Below, piece after piece: positions 1 through 12,900 of a stretch of DNA of 64,000 nt. Source of the DNA: Grammothele lineata (Eukaryota > Basidiomycota > Agaricomycetes > Polyporales > Polyporaceae). The notes under the pieces were generated by a model, which was not told the origin of the DNA, made no database searches, and was given only the letters and a program-made list of their open reading frames with translations. Location of the stretch: the NCBI GenBank assembly GCA_002150815.3, contig NDFF03000317.1:372001-436000 (forward strand), written 5' to 3'. Position 1 is the stretch's first letter. Every line of letters starts with the position of its first letter. The position numbers were made by a program, and so were the translations under genes.

Positions 1-457
1 ACGTGACCGTTTCGTTCGACACGACGTACGACAACGCGAACGGGAGCATGGACAGCGTCGCGTGCTCAGACGGGCAGAACGGGTTGATCAACCGGTTCAG
101 TACGTACCCGCGTTGCAGCCCCAGCAGGAGGCCTGTGTATCCTCGAACGACGGTTGACCCCCGGACCCCGCCCTTGCAGATTTCACAATCTTCTCCGACA
201 TCCCCAACTTCCCCTCCATCGGCGGCGCGCCGGCCGTGACGGGCTTCAACTCGCCCGGGTGCGGGACGTGTTGGAACTTGACCTTCCATAGCCAAACGAT
301 CATGGTGCTCGCGATCGACGTCAGCAGCCCCTCGACCTTCAACATCGCGATGGGGGCTATGAATATTCTTACGAATGGCCAGGCGGCCGATCTCGGGCGC
401 GTCAACGCGACGGCGGTCGAGGTCGACTTCAGCTTGTGCGGGCTGCCGCACGCCTGA
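1..457 (+). CDS. Cerato-platanin 1, 5'-partial at window edge
   Basis: Small secreted cysteine-rich protein of the cerato-platanin family (double-psi beta-barrel fold), which acts in the fungal wall or outside the cell. The signal peptide and first residues lie outside the window. Exon 1 runs from the edge to 99 (reading VTVSFDTTYDN, frame 3). An 80-nt intron spans 100-179 (GTACGT..TTGCAG). The last exon is 180-457 and ends CGLPHA. The four family cysteines are present in the contexts VACS, PGCG, GTCW and SLCG. Cerato-platanins 2 and 3 in this window have no intron at this place, so this copy differs in structure. It is the most diverged of the three: it has INRF and PNFPSIGG where the others have LLTKGFTTFGS and PN(F)P.IGG. 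The family assignment is firm from motif order; the exon junction is inferred from splice motifs and frame. Confidence 0.85.
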
Positions 458-1286
458 GCGCTACTAGCTGGTACAGGAGGGGCTGAGGAAGTCGGGGGGA
501 GGGGTACCTGGATGGACAACGGGTACAACTTGAGTTTCTCTGCGGACTATGTTCGGGGCAAACGCACGTCATGGACTATCTTTGTACGAGTACGCTGCTT
601 AAAGGACTTGTCGGGACGGGTGTACGCTGTATGACGTCATCGGTACTTTGGGTTGTACGAGTAGTTTTTGGCCCGGGTCTACATGCGCAATCTTTTTGGA
701 CTTCCACCGGATGCCAGATACTGAGGTTTGAGCCCGAGGATGCGTGACTTATTCTGGGAACGATAGATCGCCGCCGATATGTCTTGTTAATTCCGTTTCG
801 TTGTTTGGCTTTATTCATCGTGACGGCGTCGTCTGTATGCGCACCTAGTGAGCTATTGTACAGGAAAGGAGGGATAAACACACACCATAGTACTGTGCCA
901 GCTTGGCGATGCTGTCCTCCTACCGACTCTCTTCACGTCTTATATCACGGCGTATGCACCGCACGCAGAGCAACTGTCAGCACGTATCCGTAGCAATGTT
1001 GATTCATGCATTCAGCGAACACGTCAGACGAAGTGGAGGAAAAAGCCAGTGATACAGGGTATTACAGACATTGAAACAAAGGGCAGGAAAGTACAGCAGA
1101 GAAACAGCAAGAGTGATGAGGTAACGTGTGATGAGAACTCGAAAATGGACGGATGGGCGTGGTTGGCGATCAGGAGACGGCTGTATGCGTCTATGGCGCG
1201 TGGGTGTAAGTGACGGAATAACTCAGAACTCGTGTCCATCCATGGCGCAGGGGACTTCTGGGCGTGTGGAAGGGAAAGTGCGTTCC
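458..1286. other. Intergenic, 0.8 kb, between convergent genes
   Basis: This stretch lies between the stop of cerato-platanin 1 and the stop of the minus-strand DUF6699-like gene. It should hold both 3' ends. I see only short overlapping reading frames with no family motif. Confidence 0.5.
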
Positions 1287-2344
1287 TCAGTAGTTGGAGA
1301 GCGCGAGGACGAAGATGTTGGGCGCAGAGTACCCGAGGCGGGCCTTGGCGTAACCGTCCTTGCGCGCGAGCTTGTCGAAGAAGACGCGCTCGCGCAGCCA
1401 GTCTGCGATCGTCGCGCGTCAGCAAGTTTGCGCGGCGGAGAGGCAATAGAGGCGAATGGGGATAGGGCGGGGGGGAAAAGGGAGGGAAGAAGAAAGGCGC
1501 ACTCACCGACTCGCCGGAACTGCGTCGGCGCGACCTGCGGGGTGTAGTACTGCTGCCAGCCGCCTGCGCTCGTCGCCGCGGACGCGTACCGCCTGACCTG
1601 CTCCTGCAGCCGCGGTGGGAGCGAGTCGAACTCCTTCTCCGTCACCATCTTCTCCGCGTACCTGTGCGAATGTGAGCAGGGCGTTCCGCGTTTCTCGGAG
1701 GCGCGGGGAATGCGAATAGGGGTGGGGAAACAGGGAGAGTAACAAGGGGAAAGCGCAGCACAGCATGAAACGGGACCGACGAGGGTGATCGCAGGCACGA
1801 TCGCAAGGGTGGAGCGAGGGCGGGAACGCGCATATCGATGCATTAGGAAGGGACTCACTCCTTGTAGAGCGTCGTGCAGACGTCGCCGAGAGTCACGCCC
1901 TGCGGGTTCTTGATCATCGTGCACCAGGGGCTGTACTCGGTGATGACGATGAGCTCCTCCACGCGGGGCATCGTCGCGGGCTCGTCCTTGGCTGTGAATG
2001 GTGTGTCGCGGTCGCGTGCCTCGTGGTTGTACCCTCCCGTCTGGCCTATGTGTGTCGTGCGTAACCAGAGTCAGCGCGATGGTCGGAGCCAGATGCGAGG
2101 GGCATAAAAGAGAAGAAGCGCACCAGTGGAGAGGTTGAAGATGAGCTGGAAGGATTCGCTCGTGTTCGCGAGGATGGGGTTCAGCTCAAGCTCGGTGCCG
2201 AGCAGATAGAGATCCGTTTGGGTGAGGACAGGTCCGTCTGGGGGATGCGCACCCTACGGTCAGCACTGGTTATCGCTGTTAAGGTGTGATCGCGGGGTAC
2301 ACACAGCTACTACCGGGAGCCCACTTTCCGATCGTGTCTGCCAT
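1287..2344 (-). CDS. DUF6699-like protein 1
   Basis: Hypothetical protein of about 200 residues resembling the basidiomycete DUF6699 family, whose role is unknown. Five exons on the minus strand: 2344-2314, 2237-2124, 2045-1859, 1661-1507 and 1402-1287, total 603 nt. All junctions are GT-AG. The protein starts MADTIGKWAPDGPVLTQTD, then LELNPILANTSESFQLIFNLS, then the block around ITEYSPWCTMIKNP and VTLGDVCTTLYKEY, and ends LGYSAPNIFVLALSNY. The 'LNPxL' block followed by a strand-rich 'W..I.NP.GVT.GDV' block is what suggests DUF6699. The next gene to the right has the same block order, so the two may be distant paralogues. I chose the start because it is the first ATG before a well-formed donor. 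Function cannot be inferred. Confidence 0.75.
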
Positions 2345-3841
2345 GATGAGTGGTGTTCACGGGGGATGGTCGCGTTGGCCTTGAGCTTGATCGTTAATCG
2401 CGGGGAGGAAGAGAGGGCGCGGGAGATGCGAAAAGTGACCGCGGTGGCAGCGGAGAAGATATACGGAGAGGGAGAGTACAGGCCGAGTCAGCGGAGGCGG
2501 TGTGGGGAAGGAAAGGGAAGGAGAAAGAGGCGCACGGGGACTTGAGGAGAAGGTCGCGGATGCTCGCGCGCGGGCGCTCCGATTCCGGTATCAGATTGGT
2601 ACTACCGGTGGTACTATGTATATGTACTTTCTTTGTGGACGCCGATGTACACCGCGTTATGGCCCTGGTCCACGTTGAGTCCACGTTCCTGCTACCTGTC
2701 AAGTATCGCCATGTCGAAGACCAAATGTAACTCAAATCGTGACCAAGACGTACATAGACTAGCTGTGCCCTCTACCCAACTTCATTGACTCGTATTTCAG
2801 CGGAGTGCCAAAAAGGACTACGCATGGATAATCGGGGATCAAACTTCTTCAACAAGACGCGTCAAAATATAAGATAGGCGCCGCCTCACGTCGAGCTCGC
2901 GATCCCGCCGACGATGGTCTCGCTCCCTCCCGACCACCCCGCGCGATGACTTCTTCCTGCTGCGCTGTCTGGCAACAATAACGGAACATCTCCGTTTTAT
3001 TTGATCGCGAGTGTCGCCGGAGCGTATCGTGTCCCCATCGCCGCCATCGCTCCCAATCAGCGGCATACCCTCCACCCAGCTGTTACTAATCCCGGCATTG
3101 CCTCCCAGCGCCCTCCGCTTTCTTCCCTCCGTCCTCGTCAACCTGAGCGCACTTGGGTCGCAGGCGCGGCCAGAAGCCCGCCATCGATCTCGTGAGGTCC
3201 TCGTGGTGGTCCGGGCATTGTAAAGGCGTCGCAGTCCGGCTGTACAGGTCCGTCCCGTCTTCTCGCGCGCTGTCTCTTCGTCTTATCATCTGTCAACTGG
3301 TTTTCGACCGACGCGCCCGCTCCCGCTCCCCCAGCTTGACTCTTCTGCAACCCCGGCACATAGTCCCAGTCGCACGCGCACGGAAACCCGCGCACACAAA
3401 CAAGAGCGTGCGCGCCGCGTGGAGAGCGAGAAGGTCGAGTCACTGCGTTGCGCCTGTGCTCGCAAATTAGGCAAGTTGCGTTCTGCGTGTTGTTAAATCA
3501 TCCTTCGCCGCTCCCGCTCCCTCTCTTCCTCCTGCGCGCCCCCGAGCTGGGCTGATCGCCTCGCTCCCGCCACCGCAGATTGACTCCTGCGCGAACAACT
3601 TCGCCTCTGATTCCCCGCCTACGCTCACAAGCTAGAGCATTCACGTTACGTAGAGCAAGAGAGGCCGAGTCACCGCCCCGCTCCAGTGCTCTCGCCAGCC
3701 TGTGCAAAAAAGGTATGTCGCGCTCTCCATTGCACCACATTCGGGCACCTACCGTCCCCGCCTGACGTCCTACGCATCGCCGCAGAACCTAGGACACGAC
3801 CGCACGCAACAATACATAACCGCACTTGAACGATCGTCACG
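2345..3841. other. Intergenic and 5' leader region, 1.5 kb, between divergent DUF6699-like genes
   Basis: The two DUF6699-like genes point away from this interval, so it should carry both promoters. It is C+T-rich toward the right gene, which is common for fungal leaders. The many short frames here overlap one another in all phases and carry no recognisable motif. Nothing else is supported. Confidence 0.5.
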
Positions 3842-5458
3842 ATGCAGTTCACCCCCGTTGTTCCTCCCTTTCCCTCTCCCAGCGGTGGCGGCGGCGCTTC
3901 CCCACTCAACCCCGCCCCTCCCGTGATCCCTCAGTCTTCACCCAACAACCCCGCGCAGACGCCCCAGTGGGCGCAACACCCGTCCGGCTACGCGGCCCAG
4001 TCTCCCTACCTCGGCGCCGGGGCCTACATGCCCGGCATGGCGTCCGTCCCGGGCTCGTACTTCATCCCGCCCGTCTCCCTACCGCCCGGCGCGACACCGT
4101 TAATGCAACCCAACCAAGGCTTCTCGATGGACTACACCGGCTTCCCTGGAGGCGCGGGGGGCAGCGCCGCCGGAGGTACCCCGTACGTCCGCCCTGGGGC
4201 AGTCCCGACAACTCCGTACATGGGCGGCGCGCCCCCCGCAGGCACGCAGACGGGGTATAGCGGGTACCAGCAGCTGCCCCCGCAGGGCATGGCGTTCCCG
4301 GTGATGGGCATGGGTATGCCTGCGTACACGCCCTTCATGGGCGGGGGGATGGCCATGCCCGGGGCCATGCCTGGCGCGATGCCTGGTGGTATGCCTGGTG
4401 GTATGCCTGGGGGTATGCCCGGGGGCATGCCGGGAGGCATGGCTGGTGGCATGGCCGGCGGCATGGCCGGGATGATGGGCGGTGGCTTTCCGTTCACTCC
4501 GCACGTCGGGGCCGGGGCCGTGCCCGGCCAGGCGCCGCCCATGCAGCCGTCGCAATCTGGCGGTGCGCGCTTCCCCGCGCACCCGAAGGAGAAGCAGCCC
4601 TGGGATGAGCTCGACAAGTTCCTCGAGGGCGACGACTGTGAGTGTCCCGACGCGTCCTTCGCTGCGCGTCGCTAACCCCCCTTTCGCGCAGACGGCCCTG
4701 TGCTCAAGACGATGCTCGTCGCGCGCGTCAAGGCGCGTGTATCTATCAACCCTCTCCTCCAGCCCCCGAACGACCAGCTCGACCGCGACTACCTCAAGTG
4801 GAACATGCTCTTCCCGACCGGCAACTGTCAACGCTCGAGCGACCGTCCAGGCCGCTCCTGGTACTCAGGGCGCGACGCCCCAGCCACCTGGCCGCGCGTC
4901 ACCCAAATCCGCCTCGTCTCGCGCTCGTTCCCCTGGGCGATCGACGTCCCTGCGTCGGACGCGCGCGTCGGGGTCACGTGTGGGGACGTCGTCGAGGCGA
5001 TCCACGTGAACATGTACGGGCGGCTGTCGCAGCAGCAGTACGACTGCGCGAACCGGGGCCAGAAGCGGCTGCTCTCGGAGAGCTTCTACCACAACCGGTC
5101 GACGGCGCACGGGGTGCCCGGGGGCAAGCTGCAGCAGACGCTGCTCAAGTGCGACTGGCTGGGCCAGGACACGATGTTTGGCGGGATCGGGGACGACGAG
5201 CGGCTTGTGCGGGATATGTGCGGGGACGCGCTGCCGTGCACGTTTGAGTTGAAGTGCGTGCGGAGGTACCCGATGACGGAGCAAGAGATCAGGGAGCACG
5301 AGCAGAGGGAGCGGGACGAGGAAGAGCGGGTGAGGCGGCGCTCAAGGTCGCGCGCGACGAGCCGTGCGGGATCGAGTCGCCCGCCGACGCGCCCACCGAC
5401 GCGCCCACCAAGTAGGGCCCCACCGAGCGAGGGCGAGTCGTCCAGCACGACGATGTGA
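3842..5458 (+). CDS. DUF6699-like protein 2 with Met-Pro-Gly-Gly repeats
   Basis: Predicted protein of 520 residues in two exons, 3842-4637 and 4692-5458, with a 54-nt intron (GTGAGT..GCGCAG). The first 260 residues are low complexity, rich in Pro, Gly and Met, and include a run of MPGG/MAGG repeats at about residues 175-215. The C-terminal half holds a globular segment: [20 protein letters not shown], then [20 protein letters not shown] and [19 protein letters not shown]. It has the same layout as DUF6699 proteins (LNP/INP block, then a V..I..P..GVTCGDV block). It ends in a charged Arg/Ser/Glu tail. The function is unknown; the disordered N-terminus and basic tail would suit a scaffold or RNA-associated protein, but that is only a guess. 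The ATG at 3842 is the first in frame. Confidence 0.8.
4342..4482 (+). repeat. In-frame MPGG/MAGG minisatellite in DUF6699-like protein 2
   Basis: Imperfect 12-bp units of the form ATGCCTGGTGGT encode tandem Met-Pro-Gly-Gly, drifting to Met-Ala-Gly-Gly at the right end. Because the unit is a multiple of three, antisense frames are open too; those are not genes. Such tracts often vary in length between strains. Confidence 0.85.
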
Positions 5459-6781
5459 GGGGTTGCGATGAAGTGATCATGGTCCCCTCGTACGTTTTGG
5501 CGTGTCTTTCTTGCAACTTTTTCTCACTCTGCGCACCTACACAGCTCCTCCGCCCACCTCATAGGGCTTATGGTGGTCTTGACATTCGGATTCCCCGTTG
5601 CAATGCTTTCTCAGATTCCCTTCATACCCCTGCACGTCGTGGATATCCGTGATTCGTCTATTCCGACATCTCTTCTTTGTCTCAGTCCCTCGCAGCTCCT
5701 CTTTGATTCTCGTCTTTATCTCTCAGTAGTAATCTCGCCCACTCTTGCTGTTGTTGTACAGTCTTGTAGTCCTAGTCTCTTTCTCTTGTAGTGATTTGGT
5801 TGCCCGTGCCTGTTTACACTACGAAAATGCGCCGTCACAGAACAGCATACCACTCTCGAGTGGTCAGCACAATCGCAAGCGTGTTCCGCCAAGTACTACT
5901 CTCAAACCGTGTGTCGATGATCCAAAGGCAAATCTCTAGACTCTGAGCAATGTGGGGTTCGCAGCTTCAGAATGAGGGAAATTAGCAATTGCGTAGACGT
6001 GAGCAGAGCAGGATTGCGCCTTCGCTTCGAGTTCCGCAAACACCAGTGGGTTGCCCCACCTCGACGGGACCACTGCCAACTAGCGACGATGAGTCGACTC
6101 AGGACGGGGGCTCGGACCTGACGTCACCGAACTTGGTGGTGGTCAGGATGCACTTGATCGTCATGTAGCACAATTCTTATGCATGGTTTGTATCCATCAG
6201 CTGTCAATAATAAGCTCGATGTATTTCGCCGACCATGAGCCTGGAAGTGGTCAAGAAACGACAAAGCCATCAGCGTCTAGAACCAATAGCACTGCCACGG
6301 ATCCTCGTCATCCTACTACTGCCCGGATGAAGTTTCGGAGTCATGCACAACATGCATAATTGTTCCACACTTCTACCCAACCAACAAAACACACCGATAT
6401 CTACTGTACGCTTACATCTAAGATATCCGGGACATTCATCCCTCCTTTCAGCTCCCAGTGGCACCGTAACGGAGCGGCGTCATCACATTACCCGCTCATA
6501 GTCTCCTCGGCTACTACAGGCGCCAATCCACTCACAAAGGTTCGCTTTCATAGCCGCCCACGCTTTCCTTCAGACCACTTCCACCACAATAGCCATCCGC
6601 CCACTTTGACCGAGTTCGCTCGCCGCAGTCATTAAATCAGGCACGCCCTTACCTCTTCCTCTTCATACGGCCACTCATTCCTCATCACAGTGACCGTACT
6701 TTGCACAAAAGCAGCCCAATACATATATAAATCTCTACGCCCCTCCACAATGTAAGCACTCATCTCCCATCTCTCCCCCTC
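5459..6781. other. Intergenic, 1.3 kb
   Basis: This stretch lies between the DUF6699-like gene 2 and the first FunK1 kinase, in the same orientation. It should contain the 3' end of one and the promoter of the other. A TATATAAAT-like stretch is at about 6723-6731, some 50 bp before the upstream in-frame ATG at 6782. No coding signal is seen. Confidence 0.5.
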
Positions 6782-7027
6782 ATGTCCTCCTCCGCCGCCG
6801 CTCCTGAAAATCCGGCGCGTAGACAGCCCAGGAGTTCAGCGGTCCGCTTCGCTGTCTCTGGCTTCGGCGACCGTAACATCAGGACTGATAGCCCTCGTTG
6901 CGCACAGCGTCGTTTCGAGAACGCTGAGAGCCACGCAAAAATGGGAACCAACATGGCCGTCAGCGCGTTCAACTCCACCTTCTTACCCCTCCCCAGACCT
7001 CCTTACCGTCACCGGCGGCCTCCACGA

Positions 7028-9584
7028 ATGAGCGAGAAGATTGCGAAGGCGATCAAGGCGGCGACCAGTGAGAAAGATGTAGCAGCGTTGTGGGTGCGTT
7101 CCCGACACCACTCGTGTCGCATTTGACCACTATTCACCGTTGATGACCGCTTACGCGCACTGACAGAAGGAGTGGTTGACGGATTCGAAAGGAAAAAGCA
7201 TCCCCTGTCCCGGATTCCGTCTCGGCCTCTCTCAGCATCGCCCCTCGCGCGACGACCCAGACAAGCTCAAGATCGATGGCGCGTTGTATTACGAGGACGA
7301 CTTGCCTGACGACGAGCGAGCATACTGGATGGCGATGGAGCTGCTTCTGGAGTTCAAGAGTGGCAAGAAGGCGTTCGACCCGTTCGACGACCACAAGATC
7401 GACGCGGATTCGAAGATAGCGGCGGATATCCGAGGCCAGATGATCTCCTACGTCAGACTCGCATTCAAATATCAGCACCGGATGTTCATGTTCCTGTTCT
7501 TCGTGAACGGATGCAGGATGCGGGTGACACGATGGGACCGGTCGGGGACGATCTTCACGACATCGTTCGACTACACGACAGTCGGAGGACGGGACACGCT
7601 GCGGGACATGCTGTGGAGCTTCTCGTGCATGAGCTCGGCTGAGCGAGGGCACGATCCGACGGCGACACGGCTGCGGCCGACGGACGCGGACTACAAGCTG
7701 ATGACTCGAGTAGCAGACCTGGAGTCAGAGGAGGCGTCGCACGACATCACGGACGAAGAAGGGGCAGAGGTTCCTGCACCAGACGAGAGCCGACCACCTG
7801 TGTTCCGGTTCCAGCGGGAGATGTTCGCGGCGTCTCTGGTCAAGGATGCGGGCCGGCACGTGTTGAAGGTGCCTAGCGGAAAGGGAGGACCACGGGAGTT
7901 CCTGGTAGGGAAGGCGAATTTCACTGCACCGGGAATGGCTGGTCGAGGGACGCGAGGATTCGTTGCATGGGACAAGAAGGGGCGTCGGTTCGTGTGGTTG
8001 AAGGACGCATGGAGGGCGATGTACCCCGGGGTGAGTTGCGAGGGAGAGACGCTAGGGAAGTTGAAGAAGAGCGGTGTGAGGAACATACCAACGCTGGTGT
8101 GTCACGGAGACCTGGGGAATCAGCAGACGAAGACGCCGAAGTATGCGGCAGCAGCAGCGGAGGCGGCGGAGGTAGCGGCAGAGGCTGCGAAGGCAGAGGC
8201 TGCGAAAGCTGGAGCAGCAGAAGGCCCAGCGAAGAAGAGGGGGACGAAGCGTCGACGAGGGATGGAAGAAGGGCAAGCGCCGAATTCTGCTCGGCGAGAG
8301 CCTCGATACGGGATGCGGGATTTCGGACACTACCGAATGGTTGTGGAGGAGGTGTGCAAGACGCTTCACGACTTCAAGACGGGGAGGCAATTGATATCGA
8401 TCACGCGGGATTGTGCCCAAGGTGAGTCTACAGCTCATTCGATGTTCCCAGATAGTAGCAGCGTTTACTGACCTGGGGCTTCGACAGCACATGCGGACGC
8501 GGTGACGAAAGCTCACATACTGCATCGCGACATCAGCGTGGGGAACTTGCTGATTCGGCTGTCGATTGTGAAGGGCGAGGATGGCAAGTATCGGGTTGTG
8601 TGGACGGGGATCCTGACGGACTGGGAGCTGTCTAAGCCTATCTCGGAGGACGGTCGCGAGATAGCGCGCCAGCCGTATCGCACAGTGAGTTTCTGATTTC
8701 CGCCTTTTGTCACGAATCGTCTAATATCTGTTGCGTTTTAGGGTACTTGGCAGTTCACATCACTCCACATCCTGGACTTCCCCGGAGACCCGGCCACGAT
8801 TGCGGATGAGATCGAGGCGTTCTTTAACGTCATTCTCTACGAATCCATTCGCTTTCTGCGCAGCACGTGTGCCGAAGTCTATGAGGTCATGTTCGACTAC
8901 TTCGACGCCTATCAGACACGCCCCGACGATCCAGGCGTATACAAGGCGGGCAACACGAAGCGAGCGGCAATGATGGACGGTCGGCTCCCGCGAAAGGACT
9001 TCCGGGCTCGATACGTCTGGCTGGACGATGCGGGAAAGGGAAAGCACTGGGTCAATGATATTTTCCTCACGATGCTCAAGTGGTTCAAGGCCCGCTACCA
9101 GAGCTTGGATGAAGATGACGAGGAGAACCGTCTAGACATGGACGAGGGTGATGCCCGGGAGAACACGTTGGCGTCGAAGTTAGACACCCACGACGCATTC
9201 CTGACGCTGTTGGACTCCGCGCTCCGTGCTGAACGCGTATGGCCGCAGGACGACAAAGTCGGTGACAAGCTGCACGATGCTCGCAACGCTGCGCCAGACG
9301 TTCCCGAATCAGAGGCTCCCCCTGCGGACGAAGCAAAGGTGGGGACGGCAGCCGAAGAAGGCGCCGCAGTAGGTGCCCAAGGCGCGGATGCAGGTCCTGC
9401 CCCGGATAGAACCGACGAAGAGCCAGAGGTGGGAGACGAGGACGAAGAAGACCCAGAGCTAGAGGCGCGACCGCGGAAGAGGCCGCAGCGATCTCGGGAG
9501 AGCAACAAGCCAACCCGTGGAAACTTCCGCAGTCAGCGCGGAAACCGTGGTTCGTCTGTCTACCACACGAGATCGAGGAAGTAG
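7028..9584 (+). CDS. FunK1-type fungal protein kinase A (HRD form)
   Basis: Member of the FunK1 (fungal-type protein kinase) family, which is expanded in mushroom-forming fungi; substrates are unknown. Four exons: 7028-7093, 7167-8421, 8488-8684 and 8742-9584, giving 786 residues. Family landmarks are IPCPGFRLGLS, RWDRSG, YTT, GTRGFVAW, FVWLKDAWR, NIPTLVCHGD, FKTGRQL, then the catalytic loop HILHRDISVGNLLI with the Asp near residue 455, ILTDWELSKP in the place of DFG, and GTWQF. The tail is acidic then basic (RPRKRPQRSRE). The frame is open upstream to an ATG at 6782, which would add 82 residues. The other three copies also have an open leader ending in a conserved PP-x-M, so the true start is uncertain. 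I used the short start because a 22-23 codon first exon is common to all four copies. Confidence 0.9.
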
Positions 9585-9964
9585 TGATGCTCGTTGGATT
9601 GCGACTGTATTGTATCTGTCTCGTGCTCGTATCTATTGCTTAATTTATTTGTAGTCTCGTGGTTTTGGCTCCTCGCACCTGATAAGCATGACGTAGTCAT
9701 CAATGCGGACGTTCTAATACTCAGGTCACCGTGTCTGTGCCTCTGAGATGATCCTAGGAATCCAGATTGATCGTCCACCTCGTTAGGTCCCTTCCAAGAC
9801 ATCCACTTGAACGGAGTGACGTGTAAGGCTCTTGGCTAGTTTCTTAAGGCGTTTCAAGAATCGTCGCTTCATTATAGCATTACACTTATTCGTTTCACAA
9901 TGCTTCTCTACCCTCCTAGTGCCGAGCCCTAAACGTAAACCCGTGTGTCCCAGTAGACCCAGAC
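9585..9964. other. Intergenic between convergent genes
   Basis: About 380 bp separating the stop of FunK1-A and the stop of the OPT transporter gene. It is relatively AT-rich and should contain both polyadenylation regions. No gene is seen. Confidence 0.5.
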
Positions 9965-12900
9965 CTAGTCAAGCGCACCATTACCGTTACAATAGTCCAC
10001 GTTGCCCTGCGCAGGGTTTCCTGCCCAAGCCGGGAACGGTCGCGGGACTCCCGACGCGCCGAACACCGCGAACGACAAGATGAAGATCATCACCTGTGCC
10101 CCGCCGTCGAGCGCTCCCCCGAGGATGTAGTTGTACTTCTTGAACCATCCCGGGTGGTACCGCCTGAGCCAGAGCTGGGAGACGATGCCGACGATGATGG
10201 CGGATGTGATGGGCGAGTTGGTGCCGACCGACATCCAGGCGGAGTACTGGTAGATGATGGGCAGGATGATACTGTCGGTGCGCACGGGGCCGATGTACGG
10301 CCAACGCTACGTAACGGAAGGTCAGGATTCAACGCGATTGTAATAGAGTTGATTCGAGCGCACCTTCGCAATGAGCCACTGAATGATAGTGGGAATCATG
10401 CCGAACACCAGGCCGAGAGGTATCCAGATGTAGGGGCCGTGGGGACCGTAGAGCTGTTTCGCGAGCGACCAAGTTACTGCAGCGCTGTTCAGGCTTTGAG
10501 GATATTGACCGCTGGCAGATTCAAACGTGCGTTAGAGAGAACCATCGCGATTACTGTAGAACCTTATCGCACCTCCAAATGTTCGTACCCCTCGGCGAAA
10601 GAAGGATCTCACGCTGTGCGTCGACGATGGATACCATGACCGCTGAGCACACTGTCAGTACGTCACTGATGGAACACACAAGAAGATGCTCACCGTAGTT
10701 GACGATTGCTCCGAGTATGGTGCCCCACACCTGCGTGAGGAACATCGCACGCGGCGGAATCTTAAGGTACTGGCCCATCTTAAGATCTCCGGCCAGGTTA
10801 ATGGACGTCGACACGACATCATGGCTCCACATCGAGAACTGACGTCCGCATGACTCTTCAGCGACGAGTGAGATGCTAGTCACTAGAGTCACGCACGTAG
10901 AGATTCGCGACAGGCCTTCCAGGATTGACCGCACCCGCGACCATCTTCATGAGCTGATTCGTCGCGATGCCGTTACCCATCCGTGCGAAGAGCAGAGTCG
11001 AGAAGGGCGCGATAAAAGCTGTAATATGTGTTCAGATGATGTGGAACCCTAGCTGATACCGAGATCGGAAGCGTACCACCGAGGAGAAGCGCAACAATGT
11101 ACGACCACCACGGGAGGGTAGTTTGTCCCTTGAGCACGACAATGAGACCTGAGACCAATATGAGGACAGGAAATTCGTTTCGGGAGACATAACCCGAAGG
11201 AAGGATTACACACCGGCAAAGAACGCGAGGACTAACAATGCGCCGTACCAATACCAAGGCACCTCATCGTAGTTCTTGTGGACAATCTTTGGCGCCCCTC
11301 AGTTAACGTGCGGTAGCTAGGTAAACATATATCTTAGCTTACCTGCCAGTGCGGGTCGGGCTGAGTCTTGTTTTTGGCCTGCTTCACCGACTGCCACACG
11401 TATGGACCCCAGAAGAAGATGCAGTGCGCGATTAGACCGCCGATCTGTAGGGGACGTCCGATGGCCAATCGTGCCGCTCGAATCAGCACCCGTTATGTCA
11501 CATTGTAGGGTCTTGTGATAAACGCACCCCAAGATTTGCGGTGAGGTTCGCCCACGCGTTCGACCCTGTGCGCAGTTAGAGTGAGTCACCAGCCGCGAGA
11601 GAAGCAGGGTTCGGTTACGCGCGGCACATACCGGTAAGCGCTGGGAGGCCGACCTCGGCGAGCGCTGTCTCGTTAAGAGTAAAGGTGGGACCAAAGACGG
11701 TTTCCTGGTCGTAGATGCTACCGTTCTGAGAGAATAACGAAGTGGACAACATCGGGAAGGCCTTGGACTGGAAAGACGCGTCAGGCGCGGGTTATAGAAT
11801 GACGAGGTAGGAACTGCCACTTACGTTCCAGACGTTGGAGTAGTATATGCCCATGATGGCGACGTAGCAGACAGCGTACCCAATCCAAGAGTTGGCTGAA
11901 TATGATAAGTCAGTGCGATGTTGATCAATCAAAGCCAGTTAAACCCACCCTGTTGGATAAGTGGGTAGCTCATGAAGCTGCCAGTGGTATCACGCATCAA
12001 CAAAAGTGTACTGTAAAGCAGAACGGGGTGACGTACCTTGAACCGATGTACTGCCAATCGAATGAGATACTGAGGAAACCCAGACCTTCGTTACCGTCGG
12101 TCCCGCCAAATAGGTTGGTGATGACGTCTTGCGCAGCGCTTGGGGCGTGCTGCGTAGCGAGACAGACCACGTTGATGCCATTGAGGAGGGGGAAGATGTA
12201 CGACGGGAAGATCTCCCAGACAAACATCCCTGCAAATGCGGACCAGAAGAGCTTGAGACGCTTCGCGTTCGCAGAAGAATTGTAGTGTAGACCTATGAGA
12301 AAAGTAAAGGCTCGCTCATCAATGCCATGAACGTGTCCTTACTTTGGAATATGGAGACGGTCGGAAGGTTCTGTCATTGACGTCATGAACAACGCTCATC
12401 CAAACAAGAACCGTAAAGCTGGGACTTACCGCCCAGTACACCATCTCGCTCGGATACACGCTGAGCGGGCGAAGGATGCCGACGAGTCCATACCTACATC
12501 AGAATTCAGCATGGTACACACCAGCCCCGCCTAATAACGCTTAACGTACCCGAAGCATGCAGTGGAAAACGTGGCCAGAACAGCTGTCGTCGCCTCGACA
12601 TTCGTTTGGTAGTAAAGCTACTCCACTCGTCAGCCGGACGCATATCCGAAGACGATCCGAAGCGCGCACCCGTTGGACGGCGAAGTTCTGAACAGCGGTA
12701 CTACCAGCGGCGGCAGTCGACGCCACCAGCGATGAGATGACGTGCTGGGCAAAACTATTAGGCATGGAGCACAGTAGCGCACAAGATGCTGCATACCTCC
12801 TTGATCTGGAACGGCCCGGGATTCAGGAAGCCAAGTATCGGGGCTAGACCGGCGAAACGTGTGCCTTCGACCCACGACGCCTTAGGGAAGTACATCGCCC

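Noticed and set aside
4100..4831. 243- and 161-codon minus-strand frames rich in His/Arg or Pro/Gly/Ile
   Set aside because: Shadows of the MPGG minisatellite and surrounding exon of the DUF6699-like gene; repeat units of 12 bp keep all phases open.
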